A stretch of DNA of 64,000 nucleotides, from positions 2,480,001-2,544,000 of the forward strand of contig NZ_OZ253579.1 in the NCBI RefSeq assembly GCF_965263005.1, read 5' to 3'. The stretch's first letter is position 1. The number at the start of each line of letters is the position of its first letter. The notes under the pieces are model-generated. The model was not told the origin of the DNA, did not search any database, and saw nothing but the letters and a program-made list of their open reading frames with translations. The position numbers and the translations under genes are program-made. Positions 7,621-16,208 of the stretch are shown here, piece by piece. The DNA is from Rariloculus sp965263005. Its GTDB lineage: Bacteria; Pseudomonadota; Gammaproteobacteria; Steroidobacterales; Rariloculaceae.

Positions 7621-10139
7621 GGCAGTGACTTCCTCATCCGGAACGGCGCACTGTGGACGATGCCGGTGATGTACGCCGAAAAGCGGTGGTCCTCGGCCGC
7701 AGCGTCGCGCGCTATCGCGCGCACAGCCGGCATATCGTAATACTCGAGGCCCCGGCCGAGCGCGTAAGTCAGCATCTTCTCGGTCATCGTGACGATAAAC
7801 TGATCCGAGGACTGAAGCGCCTCGCGCAATCCCGCGAGACCCTCGAACGGCGTGCCGTCGGGCAACGTCCCCGTAGCGTCGATGCGCTCGCCGGATTCGC
7901 CGATCGTGCGCCACCGGCCAATGGCGTCGAAATTCTCGAGTGAAAATCCGAGCGGGTCCATGAGCTGATGACAACTCGCGCACTCGGGGTCGGCGCGATG
8001 CGCTGCAAGCCGCTCGCGCATCGAGATCACGGAGCCCGCGCCATCGGTCGACGTGAGTTCGGGCACGTTGGGCAGCGGCGGCGGCGGCGGTGTGCCGAGC
8101 AGATTCTCGAGAATCCACTTACCGCGCACGACGGGCGAGGTCCGGTCGGGGTATGAGGTCACGGCGAGGATGCTGCCGTGGCCAAGCAAGCCTCGGCGCG
8201 GATTGCCGTCGGGCAGAGTGACGCGGCGGAAGCGGCTTCCCTTGACCTCGCGGATCCCGTAGTGACGCGCGACGCGTTCGTTCAAAAACGTGTAGTCGGC
8301 GTTGAGCAGATCGAGCGCGCTGCGGTCCTCACGCACGATGCTGGCAAAGAACAGTTCGGTTTCGCGTCGCAGGCCTTCGCGCAGCGTGTCGTCGAAGTCC
8401 GGGAAAACGCTCTGCACGGGCACGGTCGCCCTCAGGTTGCGCAGGAACAGCCATTGCCCGGCGAAATTCTCGATGAACGCGTCGGCTCGCGGATCGGCGA
8501 TCATGCGGCGGACCTGGCGTTCGAGTTCATCGGGCTCGCCGAGACGCCCCTGCCCGGCGATCTCAAGAAGCGTGTCGTCGGGAATACTGCTCCAGAGAAA
8601 GAACGACAGCCGCGAAGCGAGCTCGAAGTCGCCGATGCGGTACGGCGTGTCGGGGGCGATGCCCTCCGGGTCGCGCTGGACGCGGAACAGGAACTCCGGC
8701 GCCACGAGCAGACGCTTGAGCGCAAGCTGGATTCCCTCGTCGAAACCTCCGGCGTGTCTGCCTTGCTCGTAAAAGTTCATTAACGGTTCGAGATCGGCAT
8801 CGGTCACGGGCCGCCGGTAGGCGCGGCGGCTGAGCGTGTCGATGATGGTTCTCGCGCAGTCGGCCTCGTCCGAGGTCGGTTCAGAGTCCTGTCCCGCGGG
8901 CGGCTCACACACGAAGATTCGCTGCCGGCTCGGCGGGTCCTCACCAAAACCCGTCGGGCTATACGGCCCGCTGATCTCGACGCTTCTCAGATATGCGCCC
9001 TTCCGCGTTTCGGGGATGTTGACGCCCGACGGGTAAGGACGCAGAAACGGCAAGCGCGCCGTTTCTTCCAGTGCTGCGGTGGTGGCGAGGAATGCGACCG
9101 TCACGTCGCGTCTGCCAGCCTTGACCGGCACGCGGATCCGCCAATTCTCGTCCGCGTGGTTCCTGGCTTCACGCTCCTGGCGGCTTAACGATGGCCCTTG
9201 TCTGATCTGGCTGATCGGAGGCTCCTCGCCCGCTTGTTCGTCTGACTGACCGTCGGCCTGTGAGTCCGTGCCGGCGTCGGCTGCGATCTGGGGCGGCGGC
9301 GGCTTCGGCACGCCTTCGAGCGTGAACACCGCGAGCCGCTCGGCGTCGATGCCGATCTCAAGATCCTGCGGCTCGTAGTAGAGCGGCAGACTCTCGTTCA
9401 GGTTGCGCGCCAGGTCGACCGCGATCACGTACTCGGCGTCCATCGGAAACGTGTAGTGGATCGAAGTTCCGCCGCGGGTGCCGAAAGGCAGCCCCGGCAG
9501 CCGGTCTTCCTGCGAACGATCGTCGGCAACGCGGTAAAAATCGATATTCGGAAACGGCGGCGGCGTCCCGACCGCGAGGCGGCTGACCTTCTCGGCCGCC
9601 GCGAGATAGCGCTCGAGCAACGTCGGTGAAATCTTCAGCACGCCCGCGATGTTGTCGAAGCCGTAGCTCACGTCATCGGCCGGCAGCAACTCCGTGACGT
9701 CGACGTCGACATCAAGGAGGTCGCGGATCGCGTTGCGATACTCGGCGCGGTTGAGGCGGTGGAACGGCTCGGTTCGGCCCGGATTGGGCGCAGCGGCGAT
9801 GGCGCGGTCAAGATTCGCTTCGAGCCCGCCGATAATTTCGGCGTACGCCGCGCTATCGGGCCGCGGCTCGCCCGCCGGCGGCATCACCCCCACACGCAGC
9901 TTGCGTACGACCTTTTCCCATACCTCGGCGTCCACCGCAACGTTTGCGTGGTCACGCTGCTCCAGCGTCAGGTTGCCGGCCGCCTCAGCGTAGTTGTGAC
10001 AATCCAGGCAGTAACTGTCGACGAGTGCACGCCGGGCAGCTACGGGATCCTCGCGGTCGCATGCCGACAGAATACTTCCCGCGATCACCAGCACACACAA
10101 CGCGGGCCTCCAGATCAAAGACATGAGATCGCGTTTCAT
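7617..10139 (-). CDS. DUF1592/DUF1588/DUF1585 cytochrome-c-like lipoprotein
   Basis: The 840-residue protein begins at ATG 10139 with a lipoprotein signal whose lipobox is LSAC (Cys27). A haem-binding CLDCH motif follows at residues 44–48, within a planctomycete-type cytochrome domain. The central region carries DUF1587/DUF1592/DUF1595-type signatures such as 'FHRLNRAEYRNAIRDLL' and 'ASRLSFFLWSSIPDD'. A second CxxCH (CASCH, about residue 720) sits in the DUF1588/DUF1585 C-terminus (HQLMDPLGFSLENFD). Two c-type haems on an envelope-anchored protein suggest electron transfer to or from an unidentified oxidoreductase. It is the first gene of the DUF1592–DUF1552–ankyrin operon, behind an extended -10 promoter. 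Confidence 0.88.
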   Translation of the reverse strand: MKRDLMSLIWRPALCVLVIAGSILSACDREDPVAARRALVDSYCLDCHNYAEAAGNLTLEQRDHANVAVDAEVWEKVVRKLRVGVMPPAGEPRPDSAAYAEIIGGLEANLDRAIAAAPNPGRTEPFHRLNRAEYRNAIRDLLDVDVDVTELLPADDVSYGFDNIAGVLKISPTLLERYLAAAEKVSRLAVGTPPPFPNIDFYRVADDRSQEDRLPGLPFGTRGGTSIHYTFPMDAEYVIAVDLARNLNESLPLYYEPQDLEIGIDAERLAVFTLEGVPKPPPPQIAADAGTDSQADGQSDEQAGEEPPISQIRQGPSLSRQEREARNHADENWRIRVPVKAGRRDVTVAFLATTAALEETARLPFLRPYPSGVNIPETRKGAYLRSVEISGPYSPTGFGEDPPSRQRIFVCEPPAGQDSEPTSDEADCARTIIDTLSRRAYRRPVTDADLEPLMNFYEQGRHAGGFDEGIQLALKRLLVAPEFLFRVQRDPEGIAPDTPYRIGDFELASRLSFFLWSSIPDDTLLEIAGQGRLGEPDELERQVRRMIADPRADAFIENFAGQWLFLRNLRATVPVQSVFPDFDDTLREGLRRETELFFASIVREDRSALDLLNADYTFLNERVARHYGIREVKGSRFRRVTLPDGNPRRGLLGHGSILAVTSYPDRTSPVVRGKWILENLLGTPPPPPLPNVPELTSTDGAGSVISMRERLAAHRADPECASCHQLMDPLGFSLENFDAIGRWRTIGESGERIDATGTLPDGTPFEGLAGLREALQSSDQFIVTMTEKMLTYALGRGLEYYDMPAVRAIARDAAAEDHRFSAYITGIVHSAPFRMRKSLP

Positions 10140-10149
10140 CGCGGTCGCG

Positions 10150-10158
10150 ATTATATCA
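10150..10158 (-). promoter_or_regulatory. Extended -10 promoter of the DUF1592 operon
   Basis: Read on the minus strand the sequence is TGATATAAT, a perfect TATAAT (10155–10150) with the TGn extension. There is no good -35 element. The predicted start point (about 10143) lies only a few bases before the ATG at 10139, so the leader is very short. Confidence 0.55.
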
Positions 10159-10337
10159 GACGGACTTGGTGCGGAGCCTCGCGACGACAAGATGAATTCC
10201 AGCGCTCGGGTAGCTCATCCGGGCCCGATGCCGCCACCGATTTTCTTTGTTTGTAAAACTTATCCGTCGCGGGCAAGCTTGTGTCCCGTCCGACAAACAA
10301 GGTCATATTCAGCGCCTCCCGACAAGGCTGCTCCCTG

Positions 10338-11453
10338 ATGGATCCGATCGCGCATACGTTCACTGGCGCGGCGCTCGCCGCGTCTGGCCTGCGCCGGGCG
10401 ACGCCGCTTGCCACTGCCGCGCTCGTGCTCGGCGCGAACGCCCCTGACATCGATATCGTCGCCGCATTCGGCCCCGATTTCTCGTCCGTCGCGCACCGGC
10501 GGGGCTGGACCCACGGCCTGCCCGCGATCGCCGCGTTTCCGTTTCTCGTGACGGGCTTGCTGCTCGCCTGGGACCGGCTTGTCCGGCTCCGCCTCCGGCC
10601 CGGCGCCGCACCAATACGTGCGGGACCGTTGCTTGGGATTGCGGCACTCGGCGTTGCAACGCATTCCACGCTCGATTGGCTCAACAACTACGGCATACGC
10701 TGGCTCATGCCGTTCGACGGACAATGGTTCTACGGCGATGCGCTGTTCATCATCGACCCGTGGATCTGGCTCGCGCTTGGCGGTTCGCTCTTCCTCATGC
10801 ACGCGCGACGGATCCCGTCGCTTGCGGCCTGGTGCGCTTTCTGGCTGCTCGCGTCGGTACTGGTTTTCGCGACAGCCGACGTTCCGCAGGCCGCGCGCTG
10901 GCTTTGGGTCGCAGGGATCGGTGTGCTGCTCGGCGCCCGCGCTGCGGGCTTGAGCGCTCCGGCACGCGAACGCGGCGTGGAGCGCGTGACGCGCGCCGCG
11001 CTCGTCGTGTGCGTGGCTTACATGGCGGCCGCATCGATTGCCAACATAACTGCGCGGGCCGAGGTACGCGCAGCGCTCGCTGTTCGCGGCTTCGGTCCCG
11101 TCGGGCACCTGATGATCGGACCCGTCCCGGCCAACCCGTTCGGTGGCGACGTCGTCGCCGAAACGCCGGCCGCTTACTTCACCGGGCGGTGGAACTGGCT
11201 GGCGCGGCCGCGCTTCGAGTCCGGTTCACAGATTTCCCGTCTGGCGCCGAACACCGTCTCCGAGGCTGCGGCAGGCACGCCCGAGGTGCAGCGTTTCCTG
11301 ACCTGGGCGCGGTTCCCCTACTTCGAGATCGAGACGGCAGACTCAGGACACCACACCGTGCGCTTTCGCGATGCCCGCTACCTCGGCACGGACAGGCTCG
11401 GCAGCCCGACCGTGATCCTCGACGGCGACCTTGAACCGCTGTACGTCGACTGA
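10338..11453 (+). CDS. YdjM-like membrane metal-dependent hydrolase
   Basis: The 371-residue polytopic membrane protein belongs to the metal-dependent hydrolase family that includes YdjM and YbcI. Family signatures are MDPIAHTFTGAAL at the start, APDID, RRGWTHG, and 'THSTLDWLNNYGIRW', which together supply the conserved His and Asp residues. Four or five hydrophobic segments follow. The C-terminal third is periplasmic or cytosolic and unassigned. The substrate is unknown for the family. ATG 10338 is chosen because the family signature begins exactly there; the upstream 19 codons are unlike the family. It converges on the tRNA-Gly gene. Confidence 0.85.
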   Translation: MDPIAHTFTGAALAASGLRRATPLATAALVLGANAPDIDIVAAFGPDFSSVAHRRGWTHGLPAIAAFPFLVTGLLLAWDRLVRLRLRPGAAPIRAGPLLGIAALGVATHSTLDWLNNYGIRWLMPFDGQWFYGDALFIIDPWIWLALGGSLFLMHARRIPSLAAWCAFWLLASVLVFATADVPQAARWLWVAGIGVLLGARAAGLSAPARERGVERVTRAALVVCVAYMAAASIANITARAEVRAALAVRGFGPVGHLMIGPVPANPFGGDVVAETPAAYFTGRWNWLARPRFESGSQISRLAPNTVSEAAAGTPEVQRFLTWARFPYFEIETADSGHHTVRFRDARYLGTDRLGSPTVILDGDLEPLYVD

Positions 11454-11466
11454 GCCTCAAAGGAAG

Positions 11467-11542
11467 TGGAGCGGGTGAACGGGTTTGAACCGTCGACCTG
11501 CACGTTGGCAACGTGCCGCTCTACCAACTGAGCTACACCCGC
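11467..11542 (-). tRNA. glyW: tRNA-Gly (anticodon GCC)
   Basis: On the minus strand the acceptor GCGGGTG (5' end at 11542) pairs with CACCCGC, followed by discriminator T and an encoded CCA ending at 11467. The D arm (TAGCTCAGTTGGTAGAGC), an anticodon stem GCACG/CGTGC with loop TTGCCAA (anticodon GCC), and a T arm with GGTTCAAACC are all present. Length is 76 nt including CCA. Its position just after pgsA matches E. coli glyW. Confidence 0.97.
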
Positions 11543-11681
11543 TCTACGGTGCGATTTTAAACGACTCTCCCGTGAGCGTATAGCCTGACTTCCGTGCCTG
11601 ACTTCCGTGCCTGGCTCAGCGGCACTGGCGCCGCCGGCGAGTGCCGGCGGCGCGTTCGGCGCACCAGGGCGCGCAGCCGCG

Positions 11682-12242
11682 TTAGCGGCTCTTCATCATC
11701 ACAGGCCATGCCGCGCGCAGATAGTCGAGCATCGACCAGACGGTGATCCCGGCAGCCACGAACAGCAGCACCATGCCGATCGTGTAAATCGGCAAGCCGA
11801 ACAACGGCTGCTCGTAGAGCATGAGAGCGATGCCGATGATCTGCACCGTAGTCTTGCACTTGGCGAAGAACGACACGGCCACGTGCGCGCGCTCGCCGAC
11901 CTGAGACATCCACTCCCGTAATGCCGATACGGCGATTTCCCGGCCGATGATGATGGCCGCGACGATTGCGAGATAGGGCTGAGGATCCTTCTGCACGAGC
12001 AGCACGAGCGCCGTCGCAACGATGAGCTTGTCTGCAACGGGATCGAGAAAAGCGCCGAAGCTCGACGTCTGGCCGAGGCGCCGCGCGAGGTAGCCGTCGA
12101 GGTAGTCGGTGATGCCTGCGAGCGCGAACAGCAATCCGACCGCCGGCCGCGCCCACGGGACAGGCAGGTAAAAGACGACGACGATCAACGGAATCGAAAT
12201 TATCCGGATCCAGGTCAGCGTATTGGGCCAGTTGTTCGTCAT
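11682..12242 (-). CDS. pgsA: CDP-diacylglycerol–glycerol-3-phosphate 3-phosphatidyltransferase
   Basis: The enzyme makes phosphatidylglycerophosphate, the committed step to phosphatidylglycerol, in the inner membrane. The CDP-alcohol phosphotransferase motif is complete: DYLDGYLAR followed by GAFLDPVADK gives the D-x2-DG-x2-AR-x8-G-x3-D-x3-D pattern. Hydrophobic segments and the length (186 aa) are typical. It follows uvrC with only two bases between stop and start, so they are co-transcribed, and tRNA-Gly lies downstream as in E. coli. Confidence 0.96.
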   Translation of the reverse strand: MTNNWPNTLTWIRIISIPLIVVVFYLPVPWARPAVGLLFALAGITDYLDGYLARRLGQTSSFGAFLDPVADKLIVATALVLLVQKDPQPYLAIVAAIIIGREIAVSALREWMSQVGERAHVAVSFFAKCKTTVQIIGIALMLYEQPLFGLPIYTIGMVLLFVAAGITVWSMLDYLRAAWPVMMKSR

Positions 12243-12244
12243 GT

Positions 12245-14074
12245 CTACTCGGTGTGAAAACGTTCGTATATCGAGGTCGCCAGGCGTCGCGAGATGCCCT
12301 TGACGCGCGCAAGATCGTCGATTCCGGCGCGCGCTACAGCCTGCAGTCCGCCGAACTGGCGCAGCAGATCGCGCCGCCGCTTGGGACCGAGGCCCGCGAT
12401 GTGCTCCAGCGGCGAGATGTTGCGGCGTTTCTGCCGTTGCGCCCTGTGACCGGCGATCGCAAAGCGGTGGGCTTCGTCGCGTATCTGCTGGATCAGGTGC
12501 AGCGCTGGCGAGTCGGCCTTGACTCTGAGCGCGGCATTGCGTTCGGGCAAGTAGAGGCGCTCACGGCCGGGCTTGCGACCCTCCCCCTTCGCGATGCCGA
12601 TGACGCGTAACTGGTCCATCTGAAGCTCTTGCAACACGCTTAACGCCTGGCTCAACTGACCGCGCCCCCCGTCGATGAAGACGACATCGGGCATCGGCGC
12701 TTCGCCGGCCTTGACGCGCGAATACCTGCGGCTCAGCACTTGTCTTAGCGCAGCATAATCGTCGCCGGCCGGCACATGTTGGATGTTGAAGCGGCGGTAG
12801 TCGGCTTTCAATGGACCCTCGACTCCGAATACCACACAGGACGCCACCGTCGACTCGCCGCCGGTGTGACTGATGTCGAAACACTCCAGACGCGACGGCG
12901 CGGTGTCAAGATCGAGGAGTTCCGCGAGCGCCGCCAATTGCGACGCCACCGTCGCCGTCGACCTGTTCTTGAGCTCGGCTCCGTGCCGGGCGTTGGTCAG
13001 CGCGATCTCGACCCATCGCGCGCGGTCGCCGCGCAGCCGCCACTTGATCATGACCCGGCGCCCGGCGCGCTCGCCGAGCATGGCCGCGATCGCATCGGCT
13101 TCGGGCACGGAGCGGCTTACGAGGATTTCCTTCGGCGCCTCGCGTGCGCCGTAGTATTGCAACAGGAACGCCCGGATGATCTCGTCCTCGGCCGCGTTTC
13201 GTGTGTGGCTCGGAAAGTAAGTGCGGCTGCCGAGGGATCGCCCGCCGCGAAAGAACATCACGGCGACGCAGCACACGCCGCCTTCGGCCGCGAGCCCGAT
13301 GACATCGAAGTCGCCCTTCGTCCGCGACATGAGCTGGCTCGACTGAATGCGCTTGAGCTGCGAAAGCTGATCCCGATACTGCGCTGCCCGCTCGTAACGC
13401 AGCCCGCCCGCAGCGTGCTCCATGCGCTCAACCAGCCGCTCCGTTACCGTATCGCTGTCTCCCTTGAGAAAAAGCACCGCGTGATCGATGTCGCGCCGGT
13501 ACTCCTCCTTCGTGATCAAACCGACACACGGCGCCGTGCAGCGTTCTATCTGGTGCTGCAGGCAGGGCCGGCTGCGATTGGCGAAATAGCTGTCCTCGCA
13601 TTGCCGCACCCGGAACACCTTCTGGAGCTGATTCAGGGTCTCTCGCACGGAGCCCGCGCTCGGATACGGTCCGAACAGGCGGCCCTTCTTCCGCGTCGAG
13701 CCGCGGTAGAACGATAGCCGCGGAAACTCGTGGTCCGTGCTGATATAAATGTAGGGGTAGCTCTTGTCGTCCCTGAGCACCACGTTGAAGCGCGGTTTGT
13801 GCCGCTTGATCAGGTTGTACTCGAGCATCAGCGCTTCGGCTTCGGTCCGCGTCACGGTGACCGCGACACCGCCGACAGTGCGCAGCATCGCAGTGGTCTT
13901 GGCGTCATGCACTCGGCCCTTGAAGTAGCTTGAGACCCGGCGGCGCAGATCGCGGGCCTTGCCGACATAGATGAGCTGCCCCTTCGCATCGAGCATTCGA
14001 TAGATGCCGGGCCGGTGCGTCATGTGGCGCAGCAGGTCGGTCGGATCGAACGGCGCTTTCGGTTCCTGCTTCAT
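12245..14074 (-). CDS. uvrC: Excinuclease ABC subunit C
   Basis: UvrC makes the dual incisions in nucleotide excision repair. The N-terminal GIY-YIG domain is visible (RPGIYRMLDAKGQLIYVGKA), then a UVR-type region, the RNase H-like C-terminal nuclease with 'LECFDISHTGGESTVASCV' and FIDGGRGQL, and a final helix-hairpin-helix pair (GLGPKRRRDLL, VKGISRRLATSI). At 609 aa it is full length. It lies 9 bases after a uracil-DNA glycosylase gene and 2 bases before pgsA, so DNA-repair functions are clustered here. Confidence 0.97.
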   Translation of the reverse strand: MKQEPKAPFDPTDLLRHMTHRPGIYRMLDAKGQLIYVGKARDLRRRVSSYFKGRVHDAKTTAMLRTVGGVAVTVTRTEAEALMLEYNLIKRHKPRFNVVLRDDKSYPYIYISTDHEFPRLSFYRGSTRKKGRLFGPYPSAGSVRETLNQLQKVFRVRQCEDSYFANRSRPCLQHQIERCTAPCVGLITKEEYRRDIDHAVLFLKGDSDTVTERLVERMEHAAGGLRYERAAQYRDQLSQLKRIQSSQLMSRTKGDFDVIGLAAEGGVCCVAVMFFRGGRSLGSRTYFPSHTRNAAEDEIIRAFLLQYYGAREAPKEILVSRSVPEADAIAAMLGERAGRRVMIKWRLRGDRARWVEIALTNARHGAELKNRSTATVASQLAALAELLDLDTAPSRLECFDISHTGGESTVASCVVFGVEGPLKADYRRFNIQHVPAGDDYAALRQVLSRRYSRVKAGEAPMPDVVFIDGGRGQLSQALSVLQELQMDQLRVIGIAKGEGRKPGRERLYLPERNAALRVKADSPALHLIQQIRDEAHRFAIAGHRAQRQKRRNISPLEHIAGLGPKRRRDLLRQFGGLQAVARAGIDDLARVKGISRRLATSIYERFHTE

Positions 14075-14083
14075 CTTCGCAAG

Positions 14084-14734
14084 TCAGAGGCCAATCGCGA
14101 GCGCTTTAGCGCGTGCGAGCGCGGCAACGAACATTTCGGCCGTCAGTCGGCCAGTCTGAGTGTTGTAACGGCTGCAGTGATAGGAGTCGAGCAGTACGCG
14201 CCCGTTCGGCAGCGCGTGCAACTCGTCATGGCCGAAGCGATACGCGCTCAACGTCAGACCGTATGCCCGCAGCACCGCTCTGTGTGCGATCCCGCCGAGC
14301 GCCAGGATAACGGCACCGGAACCGAGCGAATCAAGCTCCGCCAAGAGATAATCGTTGCAGCGGTCCATCTCCGCCGTCGTCGGCCTGTTCGCCGGTGGCA
14401 GGCATTTCACGGCGTTCGTGATCCGGCAACCGAGCAATCTCAGGCCATCGTCGGCGGCGCGCGACACGGGCAGCGTAGCAAGGCCGATCTCGTGCAGCGC
14501 ACGATAAAGCAGGTTTCCGGCGTGATCGCCGGTGAACGGCCGCCCGGTCCTGTTCGCGCCGTGCGCACCGGGCGCAAGGCCGACGATCAGCAACCGCGTA
14601 TCGGGATCGCCAAACGCGGCGACCGGGCCGTTGTGGTAGCCGGGATAACGTGCGCGCATCTCCGTCAGATGCACGGCGAGCCGCGTGCAGCGTCTACAAG
14701 CCGGATCGAAGCTCCGGGCGATCGATTCAGGCAT
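14084..14734 (-). CDS. Uracil-DNA glycosylase, family 5 (UdgB-like)
   Basis: The product removes uracil and related deaminated bases from DNA. It has the Fe-S uracil-DNA glycosylase layout: cysteines in CRRCTRL near the N-terminus, motif 1 GLAPGAHGANRTGRPFTGD, an 'NAVKCLPP' segment, and C-terminal SYHCSRYNTQTGRL. The Ala in GLAPGAHGAN, where family 4 has Glu and family 1 has Asp, is what points to family 5. ATG 14734 (216 aa) is favoured over 14767. It overlaps the DAHP synthase stop by 8 bases, so the gene is in one operon with the synthase, uvrC and pgsA. Confidence 0.88.
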   Translation of the reverse strand: MPESIARSFDPACRRCTRLAVHLTEMRARYPGYHNGPVAAFGDPDTRLLIVGLAPGAHGANRTGRPFTGDHAGNLLYRALHEIGLATLPVSRAADDGLRLLGCRITNAVKCLPPANRPTTAEMDRCNDYLLAELDSLGSGAVILALGGIAHRAVLRAYGLTLSAYRFGHDELHALPNGRVLLDSYHCSRYNTQTGRLTAEMFVAALARAKALAIGL

Positions 14735-16085
14735 CGACTCCCAGACGGCCTGCGATGAGCATCGCAATCTCCATCGCCTGCTCGTAGTTCAGCCGAGGAT
14801 CGACCTGGGATTTGTAGGCGCGGGCAAGATCCGATTCCTTCAATCCTCGGGCACCGCCGACACACTCGGTGACGTTTTCGCCCGTCAACTCGAGGTGCAC
14901 GCCGCCGAGACAGCCGCCTTGTTCCTGGTGGATGCGGGCCGCGGCGCGCAGTTCCGCCAGGATGTTGTCGAAACGCCGCGTCTTGTAGCCCTCGGCCGTC
15001 GTCTCGGTATTTCCATGCATCGGATCGCAGACCCACAGAACGCTCGAACCCGTTGCGCGCACTGCCCGAATCACGCGTGGCAAGTGCTCGTCGATGTGCT
15101 TTGCGCCGAAGCGCGTGATCAACGTCAACCGGCCGGGCTCGTTGTGGGGATTCAGCACGTGCAGCAGCGCCTGCAGGTGCTCGTCGGACATTCCCGTGCC
15201 GATCTTCACCGCGACGGGATTTGCAATGCCGCGAAAATACTCTACGTGTGCGCCGCTCAGGTCCGCGGTCCGCATGCCGACCCAAGGGAAATGCGTCGTC
15301 AGGTTGTACCAGCGCCGGCGGTGCGGCAGGAAGCGCGTCTGCGCCTGCTCGTACGGCAAGTGCAGGCCCTCATGGGACGCGTAGAACTCGACGCGGTGAG
15401 TGCGATGCATCGGCTCGCCCGTGATCGCCTCGAAGAAATCGAGCGAATTCGACACGGACTTGACGAGCTCGTGATACTCGGCGGCCGTCGCCGACTCGCC
15501 GACGAAATCGAGATCCCAGTTCTCCGGATGATGAAGATCGGCGAAACCACCGTCGATCAACGACCTGACGAAGTTCAGCGTCAGCGCGGCACGTCCGTAG
15601 GCGCGCAACATGATCTCGGGGTCCGGCTCGCGGTCGGCGGCCGTGAATCCGCTGCGGTTGATCAGGTCGCCGCGGTAGCTCGGCAGCGATTGCCCATCCC
15701 GCGTCTCGTAATCGGCACTGCGCGGTTTCGCGTACTGCCCCGCCATCCGACCGACGCGAATGATCGGCTTGCGCTGACCGATGAGCATGACGAGCGACAT
15801 CTGCAGCAGGATTTTTAGCTTCTGGACGATATTGTCCGAAGTGCACTCGTCGAGATTCTCGGCGCAATCGCCGCCCTGTAGCAGGAATGCCTCCCCGCGC
15901 TGGGCCGCCGCGAGGTGCTCCTTCAATGCCTCGACCTCCCAACTCGTCACGAGCGGCGGCAACTGGCTGAGTTGGCCGACGACGGCCTCCAGCCGGCCCT
16001 GATCGGAATAGTTCGGCTGCTGGGCGGCGTCGCGAGTCTGCCAACTCGCCGGATGCCAATCCGAAGGAATGCGGGCCTGGGTCAT
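14727..16085 (-). CDS. 3-deoxy-7-phosphoheptulonate synthase, class II
   Basis: The enzyme condenses phosphoenolpyruvate and erythrose 4-phosphate, the first step of the shikimate pathway. The 452-residue sequence is class II (plant/Mycobacterium type). It begins 'PSDWHPASWQTRDAAQQPNY' and carries LLQGGDCAENLDE, GRMAGQYAKPRS, EFYASHEGLHLPYEQA, CDPMHGNTE and GGVHLELTGENVTEC. ATG 16085 is chosen because homology begins there; the upstream open frame overlaps the divergent nfeD gene. Class II enzymes of this size may be feedback-regulated, but that cannot be seen here. Confidence 0.95.
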   Translation of the reverse strand: MTQARIPSDWHPASWQTRDAAQQPNYSDQGRLEAVVGQLSQLPPLVTSWEVEALKEHLAAAQRGEAFLLQGGDCAENLDECTSDNIVQKLKILLQMSLVMLIGQRKPIIRVGRMAGQYAKPRSADYETRDGQSLPSYRGDLINRSGFTAADREPDPEIMLRAYGRAALTLNFVRSLIDGGFADLHHPENWDLDFVGESATAAEYHELVKSVSNSLDFFEAITGEPMHRTHRVEFYASHEGLHLPYEQAQTRFLPHRRRWYNLTTHFPWVGMRTADLSGAHVEYFRGIANPVAVKIGTGMSDEHLQALLHVLNPHNEPGRLTLITRFGAKHIDEHLPRVIRAVRATGSSVLWVCDPMHGNTETTAEGYKTRRFDNILAELRAAARIHQEQGGCLGGVHLELTGENVTECVGGARGLKESDLARAYKSQVDPRLNYEQAMEIAMLIAGRLGVDA

Positions 16086-16208
16086 GCGACGCACTATACA
16101 AACGGGGGTTGGGCAGTGCAAAGCAAACCCCGGCCCGATCGCCCGGGTTGCCGGGGCTGCGAACCATTTGCTGGTATGATGGCGCGTACCATGGGCAGCA
16201 GGAATCGG

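Noticed and set aside
7621..8118. N-terminal extension of the DUF1552 frame
   Set aside because: It is out of frame inside the DUF1592 gene; the Tat signal starts at 7620.
15915..16208. N-terminal extension of the NfeD frame
   Set aside because: It overlaps the divergent DAHP synthase coding region, and the signal peptide begins at 16209.
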